Below are positions 1 to 4,442 of a stretch of 11,090 nt of DNA, piece after piece. Both the position numbers and the translations under genes were made by a program. Under the pieces are notes generated by a model. That model was not told where the DNA came from. It did not search any database and worked only from the letters and a program-made list of their open reading frames with translations. Source of the DNA: Gallionella sp. UBA4737 (GTDB lineage Bacteria; Pseudomonadota; Gammaproteobacteria; Burkholderiales; Gallionellaceae); assembly GCA_002403995.1 (NCBI GenBank), contig DHIV01000031.1:1-11090 (forward strand). Reading direction: 5' to 3'. Position 1 is the stretch's first letter; each line of letters starts with the position of its first letter.

Positions 1-200
1 TTGAACTTCTTTGTGTACATCCGTTTTAATGATTCATCATCTCGAAGCTCGTCCCTTTTTTCCTGGATGATCCCCGCGTCCGAGAGCAGGTACCAAAACG
101 ACTTATTATTGGAAAATGGCACACCCCGATCAAACGACCCGAAATGAGGATTAATGCCAACAAAGAGTATCTTCGGTTGCTTGTATGAATAACGGATCAT
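1..200 (-). CDS. Mug/TDG-like uracil (mismatch) DNA glycosylase, N-terminal part
   Basis: The first 66 codons of a gene that runs off the left edge. The N-terminus (MIRYSYKQPKILFVGINPH) carries the family motif G-I-N-P at residues 15-18, followed by P-F-S-N-N-K-S-F-W at 28-36. This matches the Mug/TDG uracil-DNA glycosylase fold, where the Asn of GINP positions the catalytic water and the PF...N.FW segment lines the pocket. Members remove uracil or thymine from G:U/G:T mispairs in base-excision repair in the cytoplasm. The start is the ATG at 200-198; no convincing Shine-Dalgarno sequence precedes it (GTTCTTAAAAC). Only the N-terminal third is visible, so the substrate subclass cannot be decided. 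The region is more AT-rich than the core genes to the right. Confidence 0.78.
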   Translation of the reverse strand, partial: MIRYSYKQPKILFVGINPHFGSFDRGVPFSNNKSFWYLLSDAGIIQEKRDELRDDESLKRMYTKKF

Positions 201-232
201 GTTTTAAGAACAATTATGGACAGACCATTAAT

Positions 233-639
233 TTAATCAGCCAGGCTCAGCACAAGGGGCAGGGGTCCCCGAATTACCAATTGTCATGACGCTTGCGGCG
301 CTCTTGCCTGTAGGGCACTTCTAAAAATCCAAATTTCGTCGCAATACTGCGTTGCTCACAAAAAATTGCTTCTTACATATTAACTATATGCTGCGTCGCA
401 ATTTTCTGCTCGCGCCTTGTCTTGCTTATAACCAGCCACTTGGCTGACGTTGTTTGGCGGCCTAGTGGAATGGCTAGAAGTTTCACCAGAACTTTGAATT
501 TTTAGAAGCGCCCTGTAATTGGTGACTTCAAGGCGGATGCCATCGGGGTCGGTGAAGCAGGTTGCCCAATAGTCCGGGGCGTAGATAGGATAGAGTTTTG
601 CATCGGTTGCTGTTATGCCAGCCCCGCGAAGCTGGGCGG
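233..639 (-). repeat. Direct repeat copy 1 (VOC relic plus 3' flank), interrupted by a MITE
   Basis: Copy 1 of a sequence also present at 2346-2553. With the 201-bp insertion and one 4-bp target duplicate removed, it is about 202 bp and aligns along its whole length to the 208-bp second copy with scattered substitutions and a small indel. It includes about 40 bp beyond the old stop codon of the VOC relic, so it is a duplicated DNA segment rather than two related genes. The right end stops at the same codon region (CGCGAAGCTG) in both copies. Confidence 0.85.
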
Positions 640-640
640 C
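274..640 (-). pseudogene. VOC-family (glyoxalase/bleomycin-resistance-like) protein, 3' fragment
   Basis: Read on the minus strand, the segment encodes the end of a VOC domain: A-Q-L-R-G-A-G-I, then K-L-Y-P-I-Y-A-P-D-Y-W, then T-D-P-D-G-I-R-L-E-V-T-N-Y-R. This is the last beta-alpha-beta unit of glyoxalase-like proteins, with the metal-ligand Glu of L-E-V. The first three quarters of the gene are absent; it joins ORF6N-derived sequence near 640-655. Removing the insertion at 313-513 and one target duplicate restores N-Y-R-Q-E-R-R-K-R-H-D-N-W and a TAA at 276-274, an ending I recognise from memory as usual for this family. With the insertion the frame runs on into the element instead. Not expected to be functional. 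Confidence 0.82.
313..513. mobile_element. MITE-like non-autonomous element with 21-bp terminal inverted repeats
   Basis: The ends are inverted repeats of 21 bp, 313-333 and 493-513, beginning GGGC(A/G)CTTCTAAAAAT and matching at 19 of 21 positions. The element is flanked by TGTA at 309-312 and 514-517, a 4-bp target duplication (CTGTA is possible if the end is shifted one base). It has no transposase frame; inside are a hairpin pairing AAAATTGC near 362-369 with GCAATTTT near 398-405 and other dyads. Excising it gives a sequence matching the uninterrupted paralogous repeat near 2420-2430. It was presumably mobilised in trans by an insertion sequence with the same ends; I cannot name the family. 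Confidence 0.8.
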
Positions 641-654
641 TACGGTTGGGAGCT

Positions 655-1098
655 TCGGCGAGCTTCGGGGTCTCATCGCCACTTATAAACCCGATAGGCC
701 GCTTCTTTTGCGACACAGGCGGCGTCTTAATTCCCGGATGGCATCGAACACTTGCTTGAGCTGGGCGCGGGTGTTGCGCGCAAAGGTATCGTGCTGCATC
801 GCTAGTGCTTCGGTTGATTGCTCCAGATCATCCAGGCGCTTTGCCAATTCCGCATTTGATGCCAGCACCTCGCGCAGTCGCACGAAGGCGCGAACCACGT
901 AGACCGACACTTCGGTCGCCCTTGGGCTATTCAAGATCGTTGCCGCCATGATTGCTCCGTGTTCGGTAAAGGCATAGGGCATATATTTGCGGTGTTGGCC
1001 GCGACCGGGCTTTAAGGTCGCAATTTGCGACCTTAGAGATGCCCATTCTTCCTCGGTTAATTGGAACATGAAGTCTGCCGGGAATCGTTCCAGATTGC
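655..1098 (-). pseudogene. ORF6N-domain protein, 5'-truncated and frameshifted
   Basis: Minus-strand reading from about 1098 gives R-N-L-E-R-F-P-A-D-F-M-F-Q-L, then H-R-K-Y-M-P-Y-A-F-T-E-H-G and a C-terminal coiled-coil-like stretch (residues ~70-115 of the ATG-initiated 128-aa frame). This is the second half of the ORF6N domain, a DNA-binding-type domain shared by phage/KilA-N-related regulators. The front of the domain is missing: homology stops at a TAG 5' of the R-N codon and a repeated motif follows at 1108-1130. The frame ends in R-K-R-S-G-L-S-G-L, but one base further along the sequence reads P-P-V-S-Q-K-K-R-P-I-G-F-I, the usual ORF6N tail (E-L-M-T-P-P...R-P-I-G-F). A single base (an A on the plus strand) appears missing between 726 and 727. 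Function lost or doubtful. Confidence 0.83.
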
Positions 1099-1107
1099 GG
1101 AACTATT

Positions 1108-1130
1108 GGGGTCAGGTTCGCAATACTTTT
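1108..1130 (+). repeat. 23-bp motif copy A (GGGGTCAG...CAATACTTTT)
   Basis: It starts GGGGTCAGGTTCGCAAT and ends in TACTTTT. It matches 2561-2583 at 21 of 23 positions. It begins about 10 bp beyond the point where ORF6N homology breaks off. Similar GGGGTCAG-type strings recur around REP/RAYT-associated sequences in proteobacteria, as far as I recall; that link is from memory only. Confidence 0.7.
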
Positions 1131-1162
1131 CTGGAAACGAATCTATCCATACCCCCGCACCC

Positions 1163-1331
1163 CTACACCAGCAGCCCAGCCAACTCCTGATAATCCAGGA
1201 ACCTCCCATCAACACTCAGCAGTTGCGCTTGGTGTTTGATAGTCGTGGCGATGATGATGCGATCAACCGGGTCTTTGTGGTGTTCCACATGCTCAGGGTC
1301 TATAAAGGTTGTATTGCAGCCGGAGCTGATG
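1163..1331 (-). pseudogene. VapC-type PIN-domain toxin, C-terminal fragment
   Basis: The minus-strand frame from 1331 reads F-I-D-P-E-H-V-E-H-H-K-D-P-V-D-R-I-I-I-A-T, then L-L-S-V-D-G-R-F-L-D-Y-Q-E-L, with a TAG at 1165-1163. H-H-K-D-P-x-D-R-x-I-I-A and L-x-S-x-D-x-R-F are signature blocks of the C-terminal half of PIN ribonucleases, carrying the last catalytic acidic residues. No plausible start exists: the frame is closed by a TGA at 1352-1350 and the N-terminal catalytic Asp is absent. It lies directly downstream of the brnT-type antitoxin gene, same strand. A matching vapC beginning occurs at 2037-2005, so this may be the other end of the same gene with the middle lost. Confidence 0.72.
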
Positions 1332-1371
1332 GCCGGGCTTGCATCAAATCATCTCGAAACCCAATCCAGCT

Positions 1372-1617
1372 TCACGCTGTTTTGCGCGCTGTCCGTTTTG
1401 GTCGGCTGGTTATGCGAGCGGTTTGCTCCGTGAGCGCAAGCAGGCCGAGAAGGGCTGCATTGACAGCTTCAGATGTCGGAAAAGCTTTGGCGATGGCCGG
1501 GTCGAGCAGGGCTACTGAGGTTCCCTTGGCAACTTCTTTGTAGAATTTCCCGCGTTCGAGTTTGGTGAAGTCGGAGCGTTTGTACTCTGCGCGCATTTCG
1601 TCTTTAGTTTTCTTCAT
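1372..1617 (-). CDS. Antitoxin of a BrnT-type toxin-antitoxin pair
   Basis: An 81-aa, basic, soluble protein. Its core, R-A-E-Y-K-R-S-D-F, then R-G-K-F-Y-K-E-V-A-K-G-T, then L-D-P-A-I-A-K-A-F-P-T-S-E-A-V-N-A-A-L, is typical of small antitoxins encoded after DUF497/BrnT toxins, with the ribbon-helix-helix-like F-P-x-S-x-x-V-N-x-A-L block at residues ~46-58. It lacks the classic BrnA I-T-x-R-L-D segment, so it is a variant antitoxin rather than a textbook BrnA. The start ATG (1617-1615) lies inside the toxin gene, overlapping it by 14 nt, with AGGAAG 4 nt before the ATG, so the two are translationally coupled. The C-terminal tail is Arg/Lys-rich. Expected roles are binding the toxin and repressing the operon. 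Intact as far as visible. Confidence 0.75.
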   Translation of the reverse strand: MKKTKDEMRAEYKRSDFTKLERGKFYKEVAKGTSVALLDPAIAKAFPTSEAVNAALLGLLALTEQTARITSRPKRTARKTA

Positions 1618-1879
1618 ACAGCTTCCTTTCTGCACGGGTGGCACGGCGTGCGCTGATAATGCGGATGACTCCGGGGCGATGGGTATGGAAGACCGCAAGC
1701 AATCGTCCCAGGCTGGATATTCCAAAAGTGATGTAGCGTGGCTCGCCCACGGAATGGTCTGGATCGGGGCCGGAGAGCGCGAGCTGGTCGAGGAATACCG
1801 ATCCCGCTTCGTCGAATGATACCCCATGCTTGCGCAAGTTTGCCGCGGCTTTTTCGGTATCCCATTCGAACTTCATCAT
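1604..1879 (-). CDS. brnT: BrnT-family (DUF497) ribonuclease toxin
   Basis: A 91-aa protein of normal family length. Hallmarks are F-E-W-D-x-E-K-A-A-x-N-x-x-K-H-G-V-S-F-x-E-A at residues 4-25, D-P-D-H-S-V-G-E-P-R-Y near 39-49, and the ending I-R-I-I-S-A-R-R-A-T-R-A-E-R-K-L-Y-E. BrnT proteins have a RelE-like fold and cleave RNA to stop growth; the downstream antitoxin neutralises them. Toxin-first order with an overlapping antitoxin is standard for this family. GGAG lies 8 nt before the first of two adjacent ATGs (1879-1874); either could start. No truncation or missing motif is evident, so the module looks functional, in contrast to the relics on both sides. A perfect 10-bp palindrome 60 bp upstream could be an operator. 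Confidence 0.88.
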   Translation of the reverse strand: MMKFEWDTEKAAANLRKHGVSFDEAGSVFLDQLALSGPDPDHSVGEPRYITFGISSLGRLLAVFHTHRPGVIRIISARRATRAERKLYEEN

Positions 1880-1939
1880 CAGATATGCTCCAGATAATTC
1901 GAGTCAGGTTGTTGCCCCATATTTCAGCCATGTGTTGAA

Positions 1940-1949
1940 ATGCTAGCAT
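1940..1949. promoter_or_regulatory. Candidate operator palindrome upstream of brnT
   Basis: ATGCTAGCAT is a perfect 10-bp palindrome about 60 bp upstream of the brnT start, in a short AT-richer stretch with no coding signal. BrnT-type operons are repressed by their own antitoxin, so a palindrome here is plausible, but no clear -35/-10 pair is visible around it and a single short palindrome can arise by chance. Confidence 0.22.
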
Positions 1950-2004
1950 GTCGGCGTCCACAGCAAAAGTTGAATTATTGAGGTTGGGTTCAGATTGTTA
2001 TCTG

Positions 2005-2037
2005 TCAGTAAAGCGCGTGAGTGTCGAGGATGAGCAT
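2005..2037 (-). pseudogene. VapC PIN-domain toxin, 10-codon N-terminal fragment
   Basis: The ATG at 2037-2035 overlaps the stop of the vapB-like gene by one base (TGATG) and opens M-L-I-L-D-T-H-A-L-Y followed by TGA. M-x-x-L-D-T-H-A-L is the standard N-terminus of VapC toxins, including the first catalytic Asp (residue 5). Homology ends after ten codons, and 1880-2004 shows no PIN-like sequence in any frame. The gene was therefore broken here, leaving its antitoxin orphaned. A C-terminal PIN fragment occurs 0.7 kb further downstream on the same strand. Confidence 0.72.
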
Positions 2038-2258
2038 CAGGACAATGCTTCCCAGTCGCTTTCCGGAGGGCCGCTGAGGATGTCGCCTTTTTCTTCGCCC
2101 ATGCCCGCGAGCGCTGGCGGTGGCGTGCGACGTCCTGCTGGTTTGGTTGATTCCCACATCACGATGACACGCGCGTTTTCGGCATGGGCGGGTAATGCCG
2201 CATCCTGTATGACAAGGCGATGGTCGTCAATGGATGCTGTCGTTTCAAGAGCTAACAT
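2037..2258 (-). CDS. VapB-like antitoxin (orphaned)
   Basis: A 73-aa protein. The N-terminal half (T-T-A-S-I-D-D-H-R-L-V-I, then L-P-A-H-A-x-x-A-R-V-I-V-M-W-E) resembles the swapped-hairpin AbrB/VapB-like DNA-binding module of small antitoxins. The C-terminal half is an acidic, Pro/Gly-rich linker ending in a toxin-binding-type S-D-W-E-A-L. A strong AAAGGAGG ribosome-binding site sits 8 nt before the ATG at 2258-2256. One base after the start of its stop codon a vapC start appears, but that toxin gene breaks off after ten codons. The antitoxin frame itself is intact and could still be expressed and bind its own promoter or cross-interact with other VapC proteins. It lies within the segment bracketed by the two VOC repeats. 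Confidence 0.75.
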   Translation of the reverse strand: MLALETTASIDDHRLVIQDAALPAHAENARVIVMWESTKPAGRRTPPPALAGMGEEKGDILSGPPESDWEALS

Positions 2259-2295
2259 GGACGAGCCTCCTTTGGTACTGATTCACTAGGCTGCG

Positions 2296-2324
2296 ATTGT
2301 ACAACATCCACTTGGCGTAGAAAC
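2296..2324 (-). promoter_or_regulatory. Candidate promoter of the vapB-like gene
   Basis: On the minus strand a TACAAT box (2301-2296) lies about 40 bp before the vapB-like ATG. A weak -35-like TTTCTA or TTGTTT lies 16-19 bp further upstream. Only the -10 box is good; the placement fits the strong ribosome-binding site downstream. Confidence 0.35.
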
Positions 2325-2345
2325 AATTAGTGGCGGGCCAAAAAC

Positions 2346-2553
2346 TTAATCAGCCAAGCTCAACACAAGGGGTAGGGTTCCCCGAATTACCAATTGTCAT
2401 GACGCTTGCGACGCTCTTGCCTGTAGTTGGTAGTTGGTAACTGCTAGGCGGATGCCATCGTGGTCGGTGAAGCAGGTTGCCCAATAGTCCGGGGCGTATA
2501 TGGGATAGAGTTTGCATCGGTTGCGGCTATGCCAGCCCCGCGAAGCTGAGTGG
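2346..2553 (-). pseudogene. Direct repeat copy 2: VOC relic without the MITE
   Basis: Second copy of the 233-639 segment. It encodes the same VOC C-terminal block (T-C-F-T-D-x-D-G-I-R-L, V-T-N-Y), but D-P-D has become D-H-D, and one base of the AAAA/TTTT run is missing (GAGTTTGCATC against GAGTTTTGCATC in copy 1), so the frame is broken. A short GTAGTTG tandem duplication lies where copy 1 carries its insertion. The site GCCTGTAGTTGG here is the unoccupied equivalent of the MITE target. Homology ends at 2553, after which an 8-bp spacer leads into the 23-bp motif. Non-functional. Confidence 0.83.
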
Positions 2554-2560
2554 AATTAAA

Positions 2561-2583
2561 GGGGTCAGCATCGCAATACTTTT
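2561..2583 (+). repeat. 23-bp motif copy B (GGGGTCAG...CAATACTTTT)
   Basis: Matches 1108-1130 at 21 of 23 positions in the same orientation (GGGGTCAGCATCGCAAT at the start). Like the first copy, it sits immediately upstream, in gene orientation, of a relic whose 5' end is lost, here the VOC copy 2. The following 66 bp, to the higA-like relic, show nothing recognisable. Confidence 0.7.
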
Positions 2584-2649
2584 ATGAGCAAGGATCACCA
2601 TAGGTCACAGTGAATTGCTTAAACCCAATGAGCATTGATGTGCGCAGTG

Positions 2650-2973
2650 CTACGCCGCCATCTCTTCGACTTCGCGCTCGATCCTGTCTTTCAATTCCGC
2701 TTCGGCGATCTTCAAATCGTAGCTCAGTTGCAGGTTCAGCCAAGACTGCGCATCCGTGCCGAAGTAGCGCGCCAGCCGCACCCTTCGACAGGCTCATGGC
2801 GAACGGTATGTAGATAGAGTGATCGAGCGGCGTTCCTTGACGATCTCGTGCAGCCGCGTGGCGGGCACGCGCAATGCCTGCGACAGCGCATGGACGCTCA
2901 TGCCCATAGGCACGAGGTATTCCTCGCGCAAGATTTCTCCCGGATGTACCGGGCGCATTTTATTTTTCACCAT
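2650..2973 (-). pseudogene. Second HigA-type (XRE family) antitoxin, disrupted by a REP-like insertion
   Basis: Starts M-V-K-N-K-M-R-P-V-H-P-G-E-I-L-R-E-E and continues with a HigA/VapI helix-turn-helix (G-M-S-V-H-A-L-S-Q-A-L, then R-L-H-E-I-V-K-E-R-R-S-I). The normal C-terminus is also present in the same frame: L-A-R-Y-F-G-T-D-A-Q-S-W-L-N-L-Q, then S-Y-D-L-K-I-A-E-A-E-L, ending at TAG 2652-2650. Between S-I and L-A-R the expected ~7-residue T-A-D-T-A-L-R is replaced by 15 codons of foreign sequence (about 2776-2820) containing an in-frame TGA at 2796-2794. The product would be 59 aa and lack the second half of the DNA-binding domain. It begins 9 nt after the stop of the intact higA, so it looks like the third gene of a higB-higA-higA array, or the survivor of a second module that lost its toxin. 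Confidence 0.85.
2781..2806. repeat. REP-like palindromic repeat inside the second higA
   Basis: CCCTTCGACAGGCTCATGG, followed by CGAACGG, resembles a dispersed repeat common in betaproteobacterial genomes (CCCTTCGACAAGCTCAGGGC..., from memory). The foreign block continues to about 2820 (TATGTAGATAGAGT). Its minus-strand TGAGCC supplies the stop codon that truncates the antitoxin. Confidence 0.6.
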
Positions 2974-2982
2974 GTTGTTCTT

Positions 2983-3288
2983 CTACGCAGTAGCGTGGCC
3001 ATCAGCAATGCGGTGTATCTGCGCCAGCACGTCGTGCAGCTTGGCCTCTGCCTGCTGAAGGTCGTATTTCGATTGCATGTCCACCCACAGTTGCGGGCCA
3101 TTGCCCAGTAATGCGCCCAGGCGCAGCGCCATTTCCGGGGAGATGCCGCTACGCTCGGCCAGTACCGCATGCAGGGTCTGACGCGAGATGCCGAGGCTGC
3201 GGGCAAAGGCGCTGATCGACAAGCCCAGATTGGGCAGAACGTCTTCGCGCAAGATCGCGCCGGGGTGTGTTTGTTTGCGTTTACGCAT
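2983..3288 (-). CDS. higA: HigA-family antitoxin (XRE helix-turn-helix)
   Basis: A 101-aa protein of normal length. Features are T-H-P-G-A-I-L-R-E-D at residues 7-16, a helix-turn-helix over residues ~24-48 (S-I-S-A-F-A-R-S-L-G-I-S-R-Q-T-L-H-A-V-L), then M-A-L-R-L-G-A-L-L-G-N-G-P-Q-L-W and the helix K-Y-D-L-Q-Q-A-E-A-K-L. This is the HigA/VapI antitoxin architecture: it binds and neutralises HigB and represses the operon. It lies 14 nt after the HigB stop, with AGGAGG 5 nt before the ATG at 3288-3286, so antitoxin translation is much better supported than that of the toxin. Its likely binding sites are the TGTAAAG/CTTTACA half-sites at 3586-3613. A second, broken higA follows 9 nt after its stop. 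Confidence 0.9.
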   Translation of the reverse strand: MRKRKQTHPGAILREDVLPNLGLSISAFARSLGISRQTLHAVLAERSGISPEMALRLGALLGNGPQLWVDMQSKYDLQQAEAKLHDVLAQIHRIADGHATA

Positions 3289-3302
3289 GATGCCTCCTGT
3301 TG

Positions 3303-3578
3303 CTAATGGTAATTTTCCAGATTGACCCGTTGCGCATTCTCACCTTCCCATTCGAAGGTGATGCACCAAGGGCCGTTTACATGGATGCTGTAACGTTTTG
3401 GTTTGCCACGCAGCGGATGAAAATCAAAACCGGGAACATTTAAAGCCTCAGGTGTCTTTGCGGTATCGATGGCGTCCAGTCGCCGCAATACGCGGCCAGC
3501 CAATGAAGCCTGCACCTTGGCGCTCTTGCCCTTCTCGAAAAGCTCCTCCAGCCCTTTGTGCATGAACGATTCAATCAT
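3303..3578 (-). CDS. higB: HigB-family (RelE/ParE superfamily) mRNA interferase toxin, active-site variant
   Basis: A 91-aa protein of family length. M-I-E-S-F-M-H-K-G-L-E-E-L-F opens it, A-I-D-T-A lies at 36-40, H-P-L-R-G at 54-58, and it ends E-N-Y-H. HigB toxins cleave mRNA on the ribosome. Compared with the Proteus vulgaris HigB active site (His54, Lys57, Arg73, Asp90, Tyr91, His92, as I recall it), this protein keeps His54 and the terminal Tyr-His, has Arg for Lys57 and Asn for Asp90, and has Cys72 (codon TGC) where W-R-I-T-F has Arg. The segment reads W-C-I-T-F-E-W. One C-to-T transition explains Arg (CGC) to Cys. It may be an attenuated toxin. The start at 3578 is chosen from family alignment; there is no ribosome-binding site and the operator lies 7 bp upstream. 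Confidence 0.88.
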   Translation of the reverse strand: MIESFMHKGLEELFEKGKSAKVQASLAGRVLRRLDAIDTAKTPEALNVPGFDFHPLRGKPKRYSIHVNGPWCITFEWEGENAQRVNLENYH

Positions 3579-3583
3579 GCCAA

Positions 3584-3613
3584 ACTGTAAAGCATTTCTT
3601 TACACATGTAAAG
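3584..3613 (-). promoter_or_regulatory. higBA promoter with three operator half-sites
   Basis: Three 7-bp half-sites alternate in orientation: TGTAAAG (3586-3592), CTTTACA (3598-3604), TGTAAAG (3607-3613). The outer pair of intervals is 5 bp and 2 bp, so CTTTACA-CA-TGTAAAG forms one near-continuous palindrome and TGTAAAG-CATTT-CTTTACA a second. On the minus strand TTTACA (3612-3607) and TACAGT (3589-3584) are spaced 17 bp, a good sigma70 arrangement, and both boxes lie inside half-sites. Transcription would start at or next to the higB ATG (3578). HigA binding should block the promoter directly. Confidence 0.65.
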
Positions 3614-3677
3614 CGGCATGCAGTAGGAATGCCCGGTCAATGTAGCCACGAGTTATGCGGCTGATCCTATTGATTCA

Positions 3678-4442
3678 CTAAGCAGGTTTCACCATATCAT
3701 AGGCAAGTTTCAGGATCAGGATGACCAGCAGGAACAGAAACAAACCGCGGATGAAAGCCGTGCCGCGTTTCATCGCCACCCGGGTGCCGGTATAGGCGCC
3801 CAGCATGTTGAAGATCGCCATCGGGATCGCGATTTCGTATAGCACTTTGCCGGCCGGAACAAAATACATCAGCGCCGCGATGTTGGTGGCGAGGTTCACG
3901 AATTTTGCCGAGGCCGAGGCCTGCAGGAAGTCGAAGGCAAGATAGTGGATGAACAGGAAGATCAGGAAGCTTCCGGTGCCCGGCCCGAACAGGCCATCGT
4001 AAAAACCGATGCCTCCCCCTATCAGCACTGACAATAAGCGTTCGCGTGTTCCGATCGCCAGGGGCCGTTGTATCGCACCGAAATCTTTTTTCCTGAAGAT
4101 GTAGATGGCCATGACTACAACCAGCCATAACACCAAGGGACGCAGCAACCCTTGCGGGATATATGACACGGTTGCGGCACCAAGGAAGGCCATTGCAAAG
4201 GAACTCATGGCGGCAGGCAGCACGAGATTCCAGGGGATGGTCACTTTGCCGACATAGGTGCGGGCCGCGACGGAGGTACCCCATACCGAGGCGAACTTGT
4301 TGGTGCCGAACAATGTTGCATCCTGCGCAGCTGGGAACACATTGATCAGCGCCGGAATCTGGATCAGGCCGCCGCCACCGACCACGGCATCGATCATGCC
4401 GGCACAGAATGCAAATGCACACAGTATCGAGAGGTGCAACAT
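3678..4442 (-). CDS. TauE/SafE (TSUP) family sulfite/organosulfonate-type permease
   Basis: A 254-aa integral inner-membrane protein with 7-8 hydrophobic segments. It has the two-fold TSUP signature: G-x-I-D-A-V-V-G-G-G-G-L-I-Q-I-P-A-L at residues 15-32 with G-T-N-K at 46-49 in the first half, and G-F-Y-D-G-L-F-G-P-G-T-G-S-F-L at 146-160 with S-A-S-A-K-F-V-N-L-A-T-N at 176-187 in the second. The family exports or imports sulfite, sulfonates, sulfoacetate and other small anions; the sequence alone does not tell which. Length is normal and no residue of the signature is missing. The start at 4442 is the first ATG in frame, but it has only a poor ribosome-binding site. About 100 bp separate its end from the higB start. 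No sulfur-metabolism neighbour is present, so the substrate stays open. Confidence 0.9.
   Translation of the reverse strand: MLHLSILCAFAFCAGMIDAVVGGGGLIQIPALINVFPAAQDATLFGTNKFASVWGTSVAARTYVGKVTIPWNLVLPAAMSSFAMAFLGAATVSYIPQGLLRPLVLWLVVVMAIYIFRKKDFGAIQRPLAIGTRERLLSVLIGGGIGFYDGLFGPGTGSFLIFLFIHYLAFDFLQASASAKFVNLATNIAALMYFVPAGKVLYEIAIPMAIFNMLGAYTGTRVAMKRGTAFIRGLFLFLLVILILKLAYDMVKPA

Noticed and set aside
233..3578. Integron gene-cassette array (many small same-strand genes separated by repeats)
   Set aside because: The repeats are VOC coding remnants and a 23-bp motif. I see no attC sites with paired GTTRRRY/RYYYAAC ends, no integrase, and the repeats do not follow each gene.
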